This document shows positions 57,107 to 64,000 of a stretch of 64,000 nt of DNA, one piece after another (position 1 is the first letter of the stretch; every line of letters starts with the position of its first letter). The position numbers and the translations under genes were made by a program. The stretch covers positions 1-64,000 of the forward strand of contig NZ_VRKO01000017.1 of the NCBI RefSeq assembly GCF_012271765.1. Direction: 5' to 3'. Source of the DNA: Erwinia rhapontici. GTDB taxonomy: Bacteria; Pseudomonadota; Gammaproteobacteria; Enterobacterales; Enterobacteriaceae. Under the pieces are notes generated by a model. That model saw only the letters and a program-made list of their open reading frames with translations. It searched no databases and had not been told where the DNA came from.

Positions 57107-57985
57107 ATGGCTCTGCTGAAAGGATTGCTGGCGTCAGCAATTCTGTTTCCGACGTTGGTGCTGGCACAGACCGCTACCGTAAAAGATGTCCACGATCAGC
57201 CTGCGGTTCGCGGCAGCATTATTGCCAATTTGCTGGAGAAGCACGATAACCCGTTTATCTTGTTCCCTTACGAAAACAACTATCTGCTTTACACGGATAC
57301 CAGCAATATCAACAAGGAAGCGATCGAGTCTTACGACTGGGGAAATAAAGCCAAACATGATGAAGTGAAGTTCCAGTTAAGCCTGGCCTTCCCGTTATGG
57401 CGTGGCATTCTCGGCGATAACTCGGTGCTGGCGGCGTCCTATACTCAACGGTCCTGGTGGCAGTTATCTAATCGTGGTGCCTCTTCACCGTTTCGTGAAA
57501 CCAACTACCAGCCGCAGATCTTTCTTGGCTGGGCCACGGATTACTCTTTCGCTGGCTGGACGTTACGCGATGTGGAAACGGGCCTGAATCATGAGTCTAA
57601 CGGCCGATCCGATCCGACATCGCGCAGCTGGAACCGTGTCTATGCCCGACTTATGGCAGAAAACGGCAATTGGATGGTTGAGGTCAAACCCTGGTACCGT
57701 CTTCCAGAAAGTGAAAATAATGACGATAACCCGGATATCACTAAGTACATGGGTTATTATCGCCTGACGGTGGGCTACCAGTGGGGCGAGAGCATCTTCA
57801 GCGTGAGGAGCAACTACAACTGGAACAGCGGCTACGGCGGCGCTGAACTGGGCTGGAGCTACCCGATGACCGATCATGTGCGTTTCTATACGCAGGTGTT
57901 TAGTGGTTATGGCGAATCGTTAATCGACTATAACCACCGTCAAACGCGCGTCGGTGTGGGCGTGACGCTCAACGACCTGTTCTAA
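57107..57985 (+). CDS. pldA: Outer-membrane phospholipase A
   Basis: Calcium-dependent outer-membrane enzyme that destroys phospholipids misplaced in the outer leaflet. The 292 residues (E. coli 289) begin with a signal peptide ([20 protein letters not shown], cleavage before QTATV). The 12-strand barrel carries the catalytic pair H162 and S164 in [10 protein letters not shown]; the last residue is Phe, as usual for outer-membrane barrels. The ATG at 57107 follows GGGAG. Confidence 0.96.
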   Translation: MALLKGLLASAILFPTLVLAQTATVKDVHDQPAVRGSIIANLLEKHDNPFILFPYENNYLLYTDTSNINKEAIESYDWGNKAKHDEVKFQLSLAFPLWRGILGDNSVLAASYTQRSWWQLSNRGASSPFRETNYQPQIFLGWATDYSFAGWTLRDVETGLNHESNGRSDPTSRSWNRVYARLMAENGNWMVEVKPWYRLPESENNDDNPDITKYMGYYRLTVGYQWGESIFSVRSNYNWNSGYGGAELGWSYPMTDHVRFYTQVFSGYGESLIDYNHRQTRVGVGVTLNDLF

Positions 57986-58052
57986 GGTCGTCGTGACCGG
58001 GTTGAGCAATCAACCCGGCCAGAATTCTTGTTATTTCAGATGTGGGGACAAC

Positions 58053-59885
58053 GTGTCTACGGCAGCAGTCATCAATAAAGAAACGCTGGCAGAGCAGGTA
58101 TTACGCGATACCTTCGGCTATCAGCAGTTTCGTCCGGGGCAACAAACCATCATTCAGGAGTCGCTCAACGGGCGTGACTGTCTGGTCGTTATGCCAACCG
58201 GCGGCGGAAAATCACTCTGTTATCAGATCCCTGCACTGGTGCGTGAGGGGCTGACGCTGGTGGTGTCGCCGTTGATCTCGTTGATGAAAGACCAGGTCGA
58301 CCAACTGCTTGCAAACGGCGTTGCGGCGGCCTGCCTCAATTCGACGCAGAACCGTGAAGAGCAGCAGGAAGTGATGGCAGGCTGCCGTACCGGTCGCATC
58401 CGTCTACTGTACATTGCCCCTGAACGTCTGATGATGGACAACTTCCTCGAGCAGCTGACGCACTGGAATCCGGCGATGCTGGCGGTGGATGAAGCCCACT
58501 GTATTTCCCAGTGGGGCCACGACTTCCGCCCAGAATACGGTGCGCTGGGCCAGCTACGTCATCGCCTGCCGGATGTCCCGGTGATGGCGCTGACCGCCAC
58601 CGCCGATGAAACCACGCGTAACGACATTGCCCGTCTGCTGCAGCTTGATGACCCGCTCATCCAGGTCAGTAGCTTTGACCGCCCCAATATCCGCTATACG
58701 CTGGTGGAAAAATTCAAACCTACCGAACAGCTGCTGCGCTATGTGCAGGATCAGCGCGGCAAGTGCGGCATCATTTACTGTAACAGCCGGGCCAAAGTGG
58801 AAGACACCGCAGCACGTCTGCAAAGCCGTGGCCTGAGCGTTGGCGCCTATCATGCGGGCATGGATAACGCACACCGTGCTCATGTGCAGGAAGCCTTCCA
58901 GCGCGATGACCTGCAAATCGTGGTGGCGACCGTGGCTTTTGGTATGGGCATTAACAAACCCAACGTGCGTTTTGTGGTGCACTTTGATATCCCGCGCAAT
59001 ATCGAATCCTACTATCAGGAAACCGGGCGTGCGGGGCGTGATGGCCTGCCAGCCGAGGCGCTGCTGCTGTACGATCCGGCCGATATGGCCTGGTTGCGTA
59101 AGTGTCTGGAAGAGAAAACACCGGGGCCGCTACAGGATATTGAACGCCATAAGCTGAATGCGATGGGTGCGTTTGCCGAAGCGCAGACCTGCCGTCGTCT
59201 GGTCTTGCTGAACTATTTTGGTGAGGGGCGTCAGCAGCCTTGCGACAACTGCGATATCTGCCTTGATCCACCGCGCCGCTATGATGGCCTGGTCGAGGCG
59301 CAAAAAGCACTCTCCTGCATTTATCGCGTTGGGCAGCGTTTTGGTATGGGGTATATCGTCGAGATCCTGCGCGGCGCCAATAACCAGCGCATCCGCGATA
59401 TGCAGCACGACAAATTACCGGTGTATGGCATCGGCCGTGAGCAGAGCCATGAGCACTGGACCAGCGTGTTACGCCAGTTGATTCACCTTGGGCTGGTGAC
59501 GCAAAACATCGCCATGCACTCAGCATTACAGCTGACGGAAGCCGCACGCCCCACCTTACGTGGTGAAGTGCCGCTGATGCTGGCGGTTCCTCGCCTGGTG
59601 AGTATTAAACCGCGTAACAGCAGCCAGAAATCCTATGGCGGAAGTTATGACCGCAAGCTGTTTGCCAAACTGCGCAAGCTGCGTAAATCCATCGCCGATG
59701 AAGCCAATGTTCCGCCATATGTGGTGTTTAACGATGCAACGCTGATTGAAATGGCGGAGCAAATGCCGCTGACAGCATCCGAGATGTTGAGTGTGAATGG
59801 CGTCGGGCATAAGAAGCTGGAGCGTTTTGGCAGGCCGTTTATGGTGATGATCAAAGAACATGTCGACGGTGAAGACGACGAGTAA
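58053..59885 (+). CDS. recQ: ATP-dependent DNA helicase RecQ
   Basis: 3'-5' helicase of RecF-pathway recombination and fork repair. The 610 residues match E. coli RecQ (609). Walker A MPTGGGKS is near residue 50; further [16 protein letters not shown] (DEAH with the RecQ aromatic loop), [10 protein letters not shown], the zinc cluster cysteines CRR...CDNCDIC of the RQC domain, and a C-terminal HRDC domain. The start is GTG at 58053, five bases after GGGGA; the frame is open to 57993 but lacks family similarity there. Confidence 0.96.
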   Translation: MSTAAVINKETLAEQVLRDTFGYQQFRPGQQTIIQESLNGRDCLVVMPTGGGKSLCYQIPALVREGLTLVVSPLISLMKDQVDQLLANGVAAACLNSTQNREEQQEVMAGCRTGRIRLLYIAPERLMMDNFLEQLTHWNPAMLAVDEAHCISQWGHDFRPEYGALGQLRHRLPDVPVMALTATADETTRNDIARLLQLDDPLIQVSSFDRPNIRYTLVEKFKPTEQLLRYVQDQRGKCGIIYCNSRAKVEDTAARLQSRGLSVGAYHAGMDNAHRAHVQEAFQRDDLQIVVATVAFGMGINKPNVRFVVHFDIPRNIESYYQETGRAGRDGLPAEALLLYDPADMAWLRKCLEEKTPGPLQDIERHKLNAMGAFAEAQTCRRLVLLNYFGEGRQQPCDNCDICLDPPRRYDGLVEAQKALSCIYRVGQRFGMGYIVEILRGANNQRIRDMQHDKLPVYGIGREQSHEHWTSVLRQLIHLGLVTQNIAMHSALQLTEAARPTLRGEVPLMLAVPRLVSIKPRNSSQKSYGGSYDRKLFAKLRKLRKSIADEANVPPYVVFNDATLIEMAEQMPLTASEMLSVNGVGHKKLERFGRPFMVMIKEHVDGEDDE

Positions 59886-59896
59886 TGTTTGATGTG

Positions 59897-59958
59897 GGCC
59901 GATCGATAAATTATCGGCCGCGACAGTTTTTGTAGGGGGCGGGCATGCCCGACCCGGG
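59897..59958. repeat. Double-hairpin intergenic element
   Basis: GGCCGAT/ATCGGCC is a stem of 7 bases, followed by CGCGACAGTTTTTGTAGGGG and a second dyad GGGCATGCCC in a G/C-rich frame. The first hairpin with its T5 may serve as the recQ terminator. The whole has the look of a small repetitive extragenic palindrome, but only one copy is in the window. Confidence 0.45.
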
Positions 59959-59963
59959 TTCTG

Positions 59964-60587
59964 TCAGGCGATTCTTCGTGCCGAGGCCAGCAGTGCACCT
60001 ACCGCAATAAACAAGCCCCCAAAAATCCGGTTTAGCAATTTCATCTGATGCGGTCCTTTGATCCACGCGGAGATGCGTGTGGCCAGCGTGGCATAGCCAA
60101 TCATCACGATAATATCCACCACTACGGTCGTGACGCCCAAGACCAGATACTGCATCGCCTGCGGCTGATGTGGCAGAATGAACTGCGGGAAGAGGGCAGC
60201 CAGGAACACAATACTTTTTGGATTGGTCAGATTCACCAGCACGGCGCGTTTAAACAGCCTACGACGCGGCATCGCTTTGGCAACCGCATTCAGATCGATC
60301 GCCCCGGCCGATCGCCACTGTTGAATACCCAGCCAGACCAGGTAGCCCGCCCCGGCCCATTTAAGAATTTCAAAGGCCAGTAACGACTGGGAAAACAGTG
60401 CACCCAGCCCGATGCCAACCAGCACAATATGCAGTGACAGCCCAACCTGAAGGCCGGAGATTGAGGCGACCGCACCCCGATAACCGTGGCTGATACCGGT
60501 GCTCATGGTATTGATTGCGCCAGAACCTGGCGACAGACTTAAGATGCTGGTTGTTAACAGATAGGTCAGCCACCACTCGATGGTCAT
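59964..60587 (-). CDS. rhtB: Homoserine/homoserine lactone exporter RhtB
   Basis: LysE/RhtB-family exporter, 207 residues (E. coli 206), with about six helices. Conserved blocks are [24 protein letters not shown] at the N terminus (family motif around SPGSGA) and [20 protein letters not shown]. The ATG at 60587 gives [11 protein letters not shown] like E. coli RhtB; the frame runs on upstream without similarity. In E. coli rhtC lies next to it; here it is absent. Divergent from pldB. Confidence 0.95.
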   Translation of the reverse strand: MTIEWWLTYLLTTSILSLSPGSGAINTMSTGISHGYRGAVASISGLQVGLSLHIVLVGIGLGALFSQSLLAFEILKWAGAGYLVWLGIQQWRSAGAIDLNAVAKAMPRRRLFKRAVLVNLTNPKSIVFLAALFPQFILPHQPQAMQYLVLGVTTVVVDIIVMIGYATLATRISAWIKGPHQMKLLNRIFGGLFIAVGALLASARRIA

Positions 60588-60702
60588 GCGTAAAACTCCC
60601 GAAAAACGCTCATTTGTGACACAATACGTTATTGTTGAATGCGGCGCTACGGGGAACCCTGCCCCTTTTTTTAAGGGAGAGTCCTTTCTGGAAATGAGCC
60701 TG

Positions 60703-61695
60703 ATGGAACATCGTAAACACAACTGGACGACGCGGGAAAAAGCCTTTGCGGCATTTGCTACAGGCCCGTTGCTGGATTTCTGGAAATTGCGTGAAGAGGA
60801 TGAGTTTTTCGGTGTTGAAAACATCCCGATCCGCTACGTCCGTTTCATCTCACCGCAACACGATAAGGTGATACTGCTGTGCCCGGGGCGCATTGAAAGC
60901 TATGTGAAATACCCGGAGCTGGCCTATGACCTGTTCCATAGCGGTTATGATGTCATCATTATCGATCATCGCGGGCAGGGACGATCCGGGCGGTTATTGC
61001 AGGATTCTCACCGTGGCCATGTGGTTGAATTCGAAGATTATGTCGACGACCTCGAAACCCTGTATTTGAAAGAGATTGTCACACGTCACTATCGCCGCCG
61101 TTATGCACTGGCCCATTCGATGGGCGGGGCGATACTGGCGCTGATGCTGGCTCGCCAGCCTGCGGCGTTTGATGCAGTGGCGCTGGCATCGCCGATGTTT
61201 GGCATCTTCCTGCCGATGCCGTTATGGATGGCCAACTCTATCCTTAATTGGGCGGAAAAATATCCGACGGTACGCGAGGGTTATGCACTGGGGACCGGAA
61301 AATGGCATGCGCGCCCGTTCGCCATTAACGAACTGACACACAGCCGTGAACGCTATCGCCGTAACCTGCGCTTTTATGCCGACGACCCGGGCTTGCGTGT
61401 GGGTGGCCCCACTTATCACTGGGTGAGAGAAGGGGTACGCGCCGGGCACAGTATTTTAAGCCAGGCGGCGAAGATATCGACGCCGCTGCTGCTGCTCCAG
61501 GCCGCTGACGATAAAGTGGTGGATAACCGCGCTCAGGATCTGTTTTGCCAGACGATGGTGGCCGCCGGCCAGCCCTGCGAAGGGGGTAAGCCGATGATTA
61601 TCGACGGTGCCCGCCACGAGATCCTGTTTGAGAAAGACAGCATGCGCAGCGAAGCGCTGGAGGCCATCCTGGCCTTTTTTTCCCGCCACTGCTGA
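60703..61695 (+). CDS. pldB: Lysophospholipase L2
   Basis: Alpha/beta hydrolase of 330 residues (E. coli 340) that cleaves lysophospholipids and can transfer acyl groups to phosphatidylglycerol; membrane-associated on the cytoplasmic side. The nucleophile elbow is [13 protein letters not shown] (GxSxG variant HSMGG), with [14 protein letters not shown] before it and the catalytic His in [11 protein letters not shown] choose the ATG at 60703 as it aligns with the E. coli start (M-7 residues-W-TRE); the ATG at 60694 is also possible. Confidence 0.93.
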   Translation: MEHRKHNWTTREKAFAAFATGPLLDFWKLREEDEFFGVENIPIRYVRFISPQHDKVILLCPGRIESYVKYPELAYDLFHSGYDVIIIDHRGQGRSGRLLQDSHRGHVVEFEDYVDDLETLYLKEIVTRHYRRRYALAHSMGGAILALMLARQPAAFDAVALASPMFGIFLPMPLWMANSILNWAEKYPTVREGYALGTGKWHARPFAINELTHSRERYRRNLRFYADDPGLRVGGPTYHWVREGVRAGHSILSQAAKISTPLLLLQAADDKVVDNRAQDLFCQTMVAAGQPCEGGKPMIIDGARHEILFEKDSMRSEALEAILAFFSRHC

Positions 61696-61758
61696 GTGGA
61701 CAGAATGACTTTGCCGGTGGGTACTGACAGCCCGCCAGAAATATTAATCAGAGGTGTT

Positions 61759-62559
61759 ATGTACCGTATTGTTGCTTCAGATCTGGATGGCACGCTGCTG
61801 TCACCGGACCACACGCTTTCCCCTTATGCCCGCGAAACGTTACAGTTGCTGACACGTAAAGGCATCCATTTTGTCTTTGCAACGGGCCGCCATTACATCG
61901 ACGTGGCGCAGATGCGTGACAGCCTGGGCATCGATGCTTACATGATCACCTCAAATGGGGCGCGGGTGCATAACACCGCCGGTGAGCTGGTTTTCAGTCA
62001 CAACCTGGATGAAGATATCGCGCTTGAACTGTTCGCCATGCAGCACGCCAACCCTGATATCTACACCAACGTGTATCGGGATGAAGAGTGGTTCCTGAAC
62101 CGCCACCGTCCTGAAGAGATGGATTTCTTCCGCGAGTCTGACTTCAACTATCAGATCTATGAGCCGGGCCAGCTGTCGACCGACGGCATCAGCAAGGTGT
62201 TCTTCACCTGCGCGATCCCGGAACTGCTGGTCCCACTGGAGTTGGCGCTGATTGCGCGCTGGGGTGATCGGGTTAACGTCAGCTTCTCGCTGCCAACCTG
62301 CCTGGAAGTGATGGCGGGCGGTGTGTCGAAAGGGCACGCGCTGGATGCGGTATCAAAATCACTGGGCTTCTCGTTACAGGAGTGCATTGCCTTTGGTGAC
62401 GGTATGAATGATAAAGAGATGCTGAGTATGGCGGGCAAAGGCTGCATCATGAGCAACTCTCATCAGCGCCTGAAAGATATCTTACCGGAGCTGGAAGTGA
62501 TCGGGTCGAATGCCGATCAGGCCGTGCCGAACTTCCTGCGTCAGCTGTATCACGTGTAA
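61759..62559 (+). CDS. yigL: HAD phosphatase YigL (pyridoxal phosphate phosphatase)
   Basis: Cof-type HAD phosphatase, 266 residues as in E. coli YigL, which dephosphorylates pyridoxal phosphate and sugar phosphates; in Salmonella and E. coli yigL mRNA is stabilised by the sRNA SgrS during sugar-phosphate stress. Motif I is ASDLDGTLLSPDH, motif II TSNGARV, motif III lysine in GVSKGHAL, motif IV FGDGMNDKEML. The ATG at 61759 follows GAGG and fits the family start. In E. coli SgrS pairs with the 3' part of pldB upstream of yigL; I cannot check this here. Confidence 0.95.
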   Translation: MYRIVASDLDGTLLSPDHTLSPYARETLQLLTRKGIHFVFATGRHYIDVAQMRDSLGIDAYMITSNGARVHNTAGELVFSHNLDEDIALELFAMQHANPDIYTNVYRDEEWFLNRHRPEEMDFFRESDFNYQIYEPGQLSTDGISKVFFTCAIPELLVPLELALIARWGDRVNVSFSLPTCLEVMAGGVSKGHALDAVSKSLGFSLQECIAFGDGMNDKEMLSMAGKGCIMSNSHQRLKDILPELEVIGSNADQAVPNFLRQLYHV

Positions 62560-62565
62560 GTCTGC

Positions 62566-62595
62566 AGGGCCGATCAACTGTTCGATCGGCCCTTT
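62566..62595. terminator. Terminator between yigL and glpQ
   Basis: AGGGCCGATC and GATCGGCCCT are perfect 10-base arms around AACTGTTC, followed by TTT. The T-run is short, so strength is uncertain; it can serve both convergent genes. Confidence 0.65.
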
Positions 62596-62608
62596 AGTCA
62601 TCCGATAG

Positions 62609-63658
62609 TTATCGACCTAAGAAACGAACGGCTTTATCCGGGAAATCGGTAAACAGACCATCAACCTCCGCTTTGTTGTACAGCAGGTCGTACAGCTGAT
62701 CGACGTTGCTGACATAAGGCGGTAGCTGATCGGCGCGTACCGTGTACGGATGCACCACCAGATGATTCTGGTGTGCCTCTTTCACCATATCGTTCAGCGG
62801 CACATTGCCGGTTTTTGCGCCTGGCGCCACCAGCATATGGTAATCCGGGCCGATACCGTCGGCGTATTGGGCGATGGTTTTCATCGCACCCGGCGCAAAC
62901 ATCCAATCGTAATCGTAGTTCACCCACTTACCGTCGCGCTGCTCCTGAGTTTCATCCCATTTGGTATAGGCGATCAGCTGCACCAGCTTCAGATTCATTC
63001 CCCGCTGAGGTTCCAGCTCGGTCTTGATGCGCTTCACTTCGTTATAGTCAAAGCACTGCACATAAACCTTATCGGTCTTACTGCTGTAACCATACTGCTT
63101 CAGGACATCCAGCACTTTGGCAGAGATATCCTTGCCTTCTTTGCGGTGGAACCACGGGGCTTTAATTTCGGTATAAATCCCGATGTCTTTGCCGGTGGAG
63201 TGGTTCAGGCCCTGAATAAACTCCAGTTCTTCCTCAAAGGTATGAACACGGAAATCAGATTTCCCCATCGGGAAGCGGTCTGGGAAGGTCTGCACCTTTT
63301 TGCCGTTTTCAAGCGTAAAGCCTTCGGTAAACGCCAGGCTCTTGATCTCGGTAAGGGTAAAGTCGATAGCGTAATAACGTCCGTCAGCCCGTGCGCGATG
63401 GGGGAAACGCGTGGCAACATCCGTCACCCGATCCAGATAGTGGTCATGCAGCACCACCAGATGATCGTCTTTGGTCATCACCAGATCCTGCTCAAGGTAA
63501 TCCGCTCCCTGAGCATAGGCCATCGCTTTTGCCGGCAGGCTGTGTTCCGGCAGATAACCGCTGGCCCCACGATGCGCAATCACGACAGGCGAAGAACTCG
63601 CGGCTGTCGCCGCGAGAGAGGTGGTGAGAAGTAAGGTAGCGATAACGTTTTTCAACAT
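62609..63658 (-). CDS. glpQ: Periplasmic glycerophosphodiester phosphodiesterase
   Basis: Cleaves glycerophosphodiesters to glycerol-3-phosphate and an alcohol in the periplasm; the product enters through GlpT. The 349 residues (E. coli 358) begin with a signal peptide (MLKNVIATLLLTTSLAATAA). Active-site blocks are IAHRGASGYLPEHS, YLEQDLVMTKDDHLVVLHDH and the acidic TEIKAPWFH. It lies 14 bases after glpT, as in the E. coli glpTQ operon, but beside yigL, which is not the E. coli position. Confidence 0.96.
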   Translation of the reverse strand: MLKNVIATLLLTTSLAATAASSSPVVIAHRGASGYLPEHSLPAKAMAYAQGADYLEQDLVMTKDDHLVVLHDHYLDRVTDVATRFPHRARADGRYYAIDFTLTEIKSLAFTEGFTLENGKKVQTFPDRFPMGKSDFRVHTFEEELEFIQGLNHSTGKDIGIYTEIKAPWFHRKEGKDISAKVLDVLKQYGYSSKTDKVYVQCFDYNEVKRIKTELEPQRGMNLKLVQLIAYTKWDETQEQRDGKWVNYDYDWMFAPGAMKTIAQYADGIGPDYHMLVAPGAKTGNVPLNDMVKEAHQNHLVVHPYTVRADQLPPYVSNVDQLYDLLYNKAEVDGLFTDFPDKAVRFLGR

Positions 63659-63672
63659 AATGTTCCCTTCAA

Positions 63673-64000
63673 TCAGAGTGAGTTCAGGCCCTGTTTGTGT
63701 TTCTTCTCGCTGAACATCGTCATCGTCAGCAGGATCACCGCCAGCACACAGCCGCCGATCATAATGATAAAGCCGCCATCCCAGCCGAAGTAATCAACGG
63801 TATAGCCGACGATAGCACTGGCGGCAACGGACCCACCGAGGTAGCCAAACAGACCGGTAAAGCCTGCTGCGGTACCCGCCGCTTTCTTCGGTGCCAGCTC
63901 CAGGGCATGCAGACCAATCAGCATCACCGGGCCATAAATCAGGAAGCCAATAATCATCATACAGGCCATATCCACACCAGGATTACCTGCCGGGTTCATC
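63673..64000 (-). CDS. glpT: Glycerol-3-phosphate transporter GlpT, 3' part
   Basis: The C-terminal 109 residues or so of the major-facilitator antiporter that exchanges glycerol-3-phosphate for phosphate. [39 protein letters not shown] is the conserved region of helices 10-11 (organophosphate:phosphate antiporter family). The gene enters from beyond the right edge; the Met at 63999 is internal, not a start. Confidence 0.93.
   Translation of the reverse strand, partial: MNPAGNPGVDMACMMIIGFLIYGPVMLIGLHALELAPKKAAGTAAGFTGLFGYLGGSVAASAIVGYTVDYFGWDGGFIIMIGGCVLAVILLTMTMFSEKKHKQGLNSL

Noticed and set aside
62750..63634. A 294-codon open frame antisense to glpQ
   Set aside because: A shadow of glpQ, which has a signal peptide, active-site motifs and the expected operon partner.

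Overview
The window is a chromosomal segment of an enterobacterium of the order Enterobacterales. Most genes follow the Escherichia coli order around the rrnC - ilv - rep - rho - wec - hem - cya - uvrD - corA - recQ region, and proteins are collinear with E. coli products at near-identical lengths. Several E. coli neighbours are missing (rffG/rffH, yifK, aslA/aslB, cyaY, rhtC), and glpQT follows yigL. This fits an Erwiniaceae-type genome (Pantoea or Erwinia) best; the family assignment is inference from gene order, not from a search.

Layout. 1-360: end of a 5S rRNA gene, then tRNA-Asp and tRNA-Trp. 400-3300: hdfR, maoP, comM. 3560-12780: the complete branched-chain amino-acid locus ilvL-ilvX-ilvG-ilvM-ilvE-ilvD-ilvA with its attenuator, and the divergent ilvY/ilvC pair. 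ilvG is intact. 12780-20180: ppiC, rep, gppA, rhlB, trxA and rho. 20240-31225: the enterobacterial common antigen operon wecA-wzzE-wecBCDE-wzxE-wecF-wzyE-wecG, without rffGH and preceded by an excellent sigma-54 promoter match. 31355-32890: a tRNA operon (Arg, His, Leu, Pro) in which tRNA-Pro stands four times in identical 170-bp units, followed by three 157-159-bp units that carry only the 3' end of tRNA-Pro plus a chain of mini-hairpins. 32904-34180: a flavodoxin-fold oxidoreductase divergent from a TetR regulator. 34188-34623: the small RNA GlmZ with a sigma-54 promoter and three GlrR-type sites. 34683-41671: hemCDXY and divergent cyaA. 41672-48455: a seven-gene CS1-type (alternate chaperone/usher) fimbrial operon with three chaperone genes, in the place where E. 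coli has cyaY. 48657-55508: lptM-dapF-yigA-xerC-yigB-uvrD (with a LexA box) and corL-corA. 55565-64000: rarD, yigI, pldA, recQ, rhtB, pldB, yigL, glpQ and the 3' part of glpT.

How it works together. Most of the window is housekeeping. The ilv genes make isoleucine and valine under attenuation and IlvY control. The wec genes build and export enterobacterial common antigen, but the dTDP-sugar precursor must come from rmlAB elsewhere. GlmZ controls amino-sugar synthesis, which feeds the UDP-GlcNAc used by WecA and WecB. The accessory and most unusual parts are the tRNA-Pro/3'-end repeat array and the fimbrial operon, which has its own AT-rich promoter region, a structured leader and an internal terminator after the major pilin gene.
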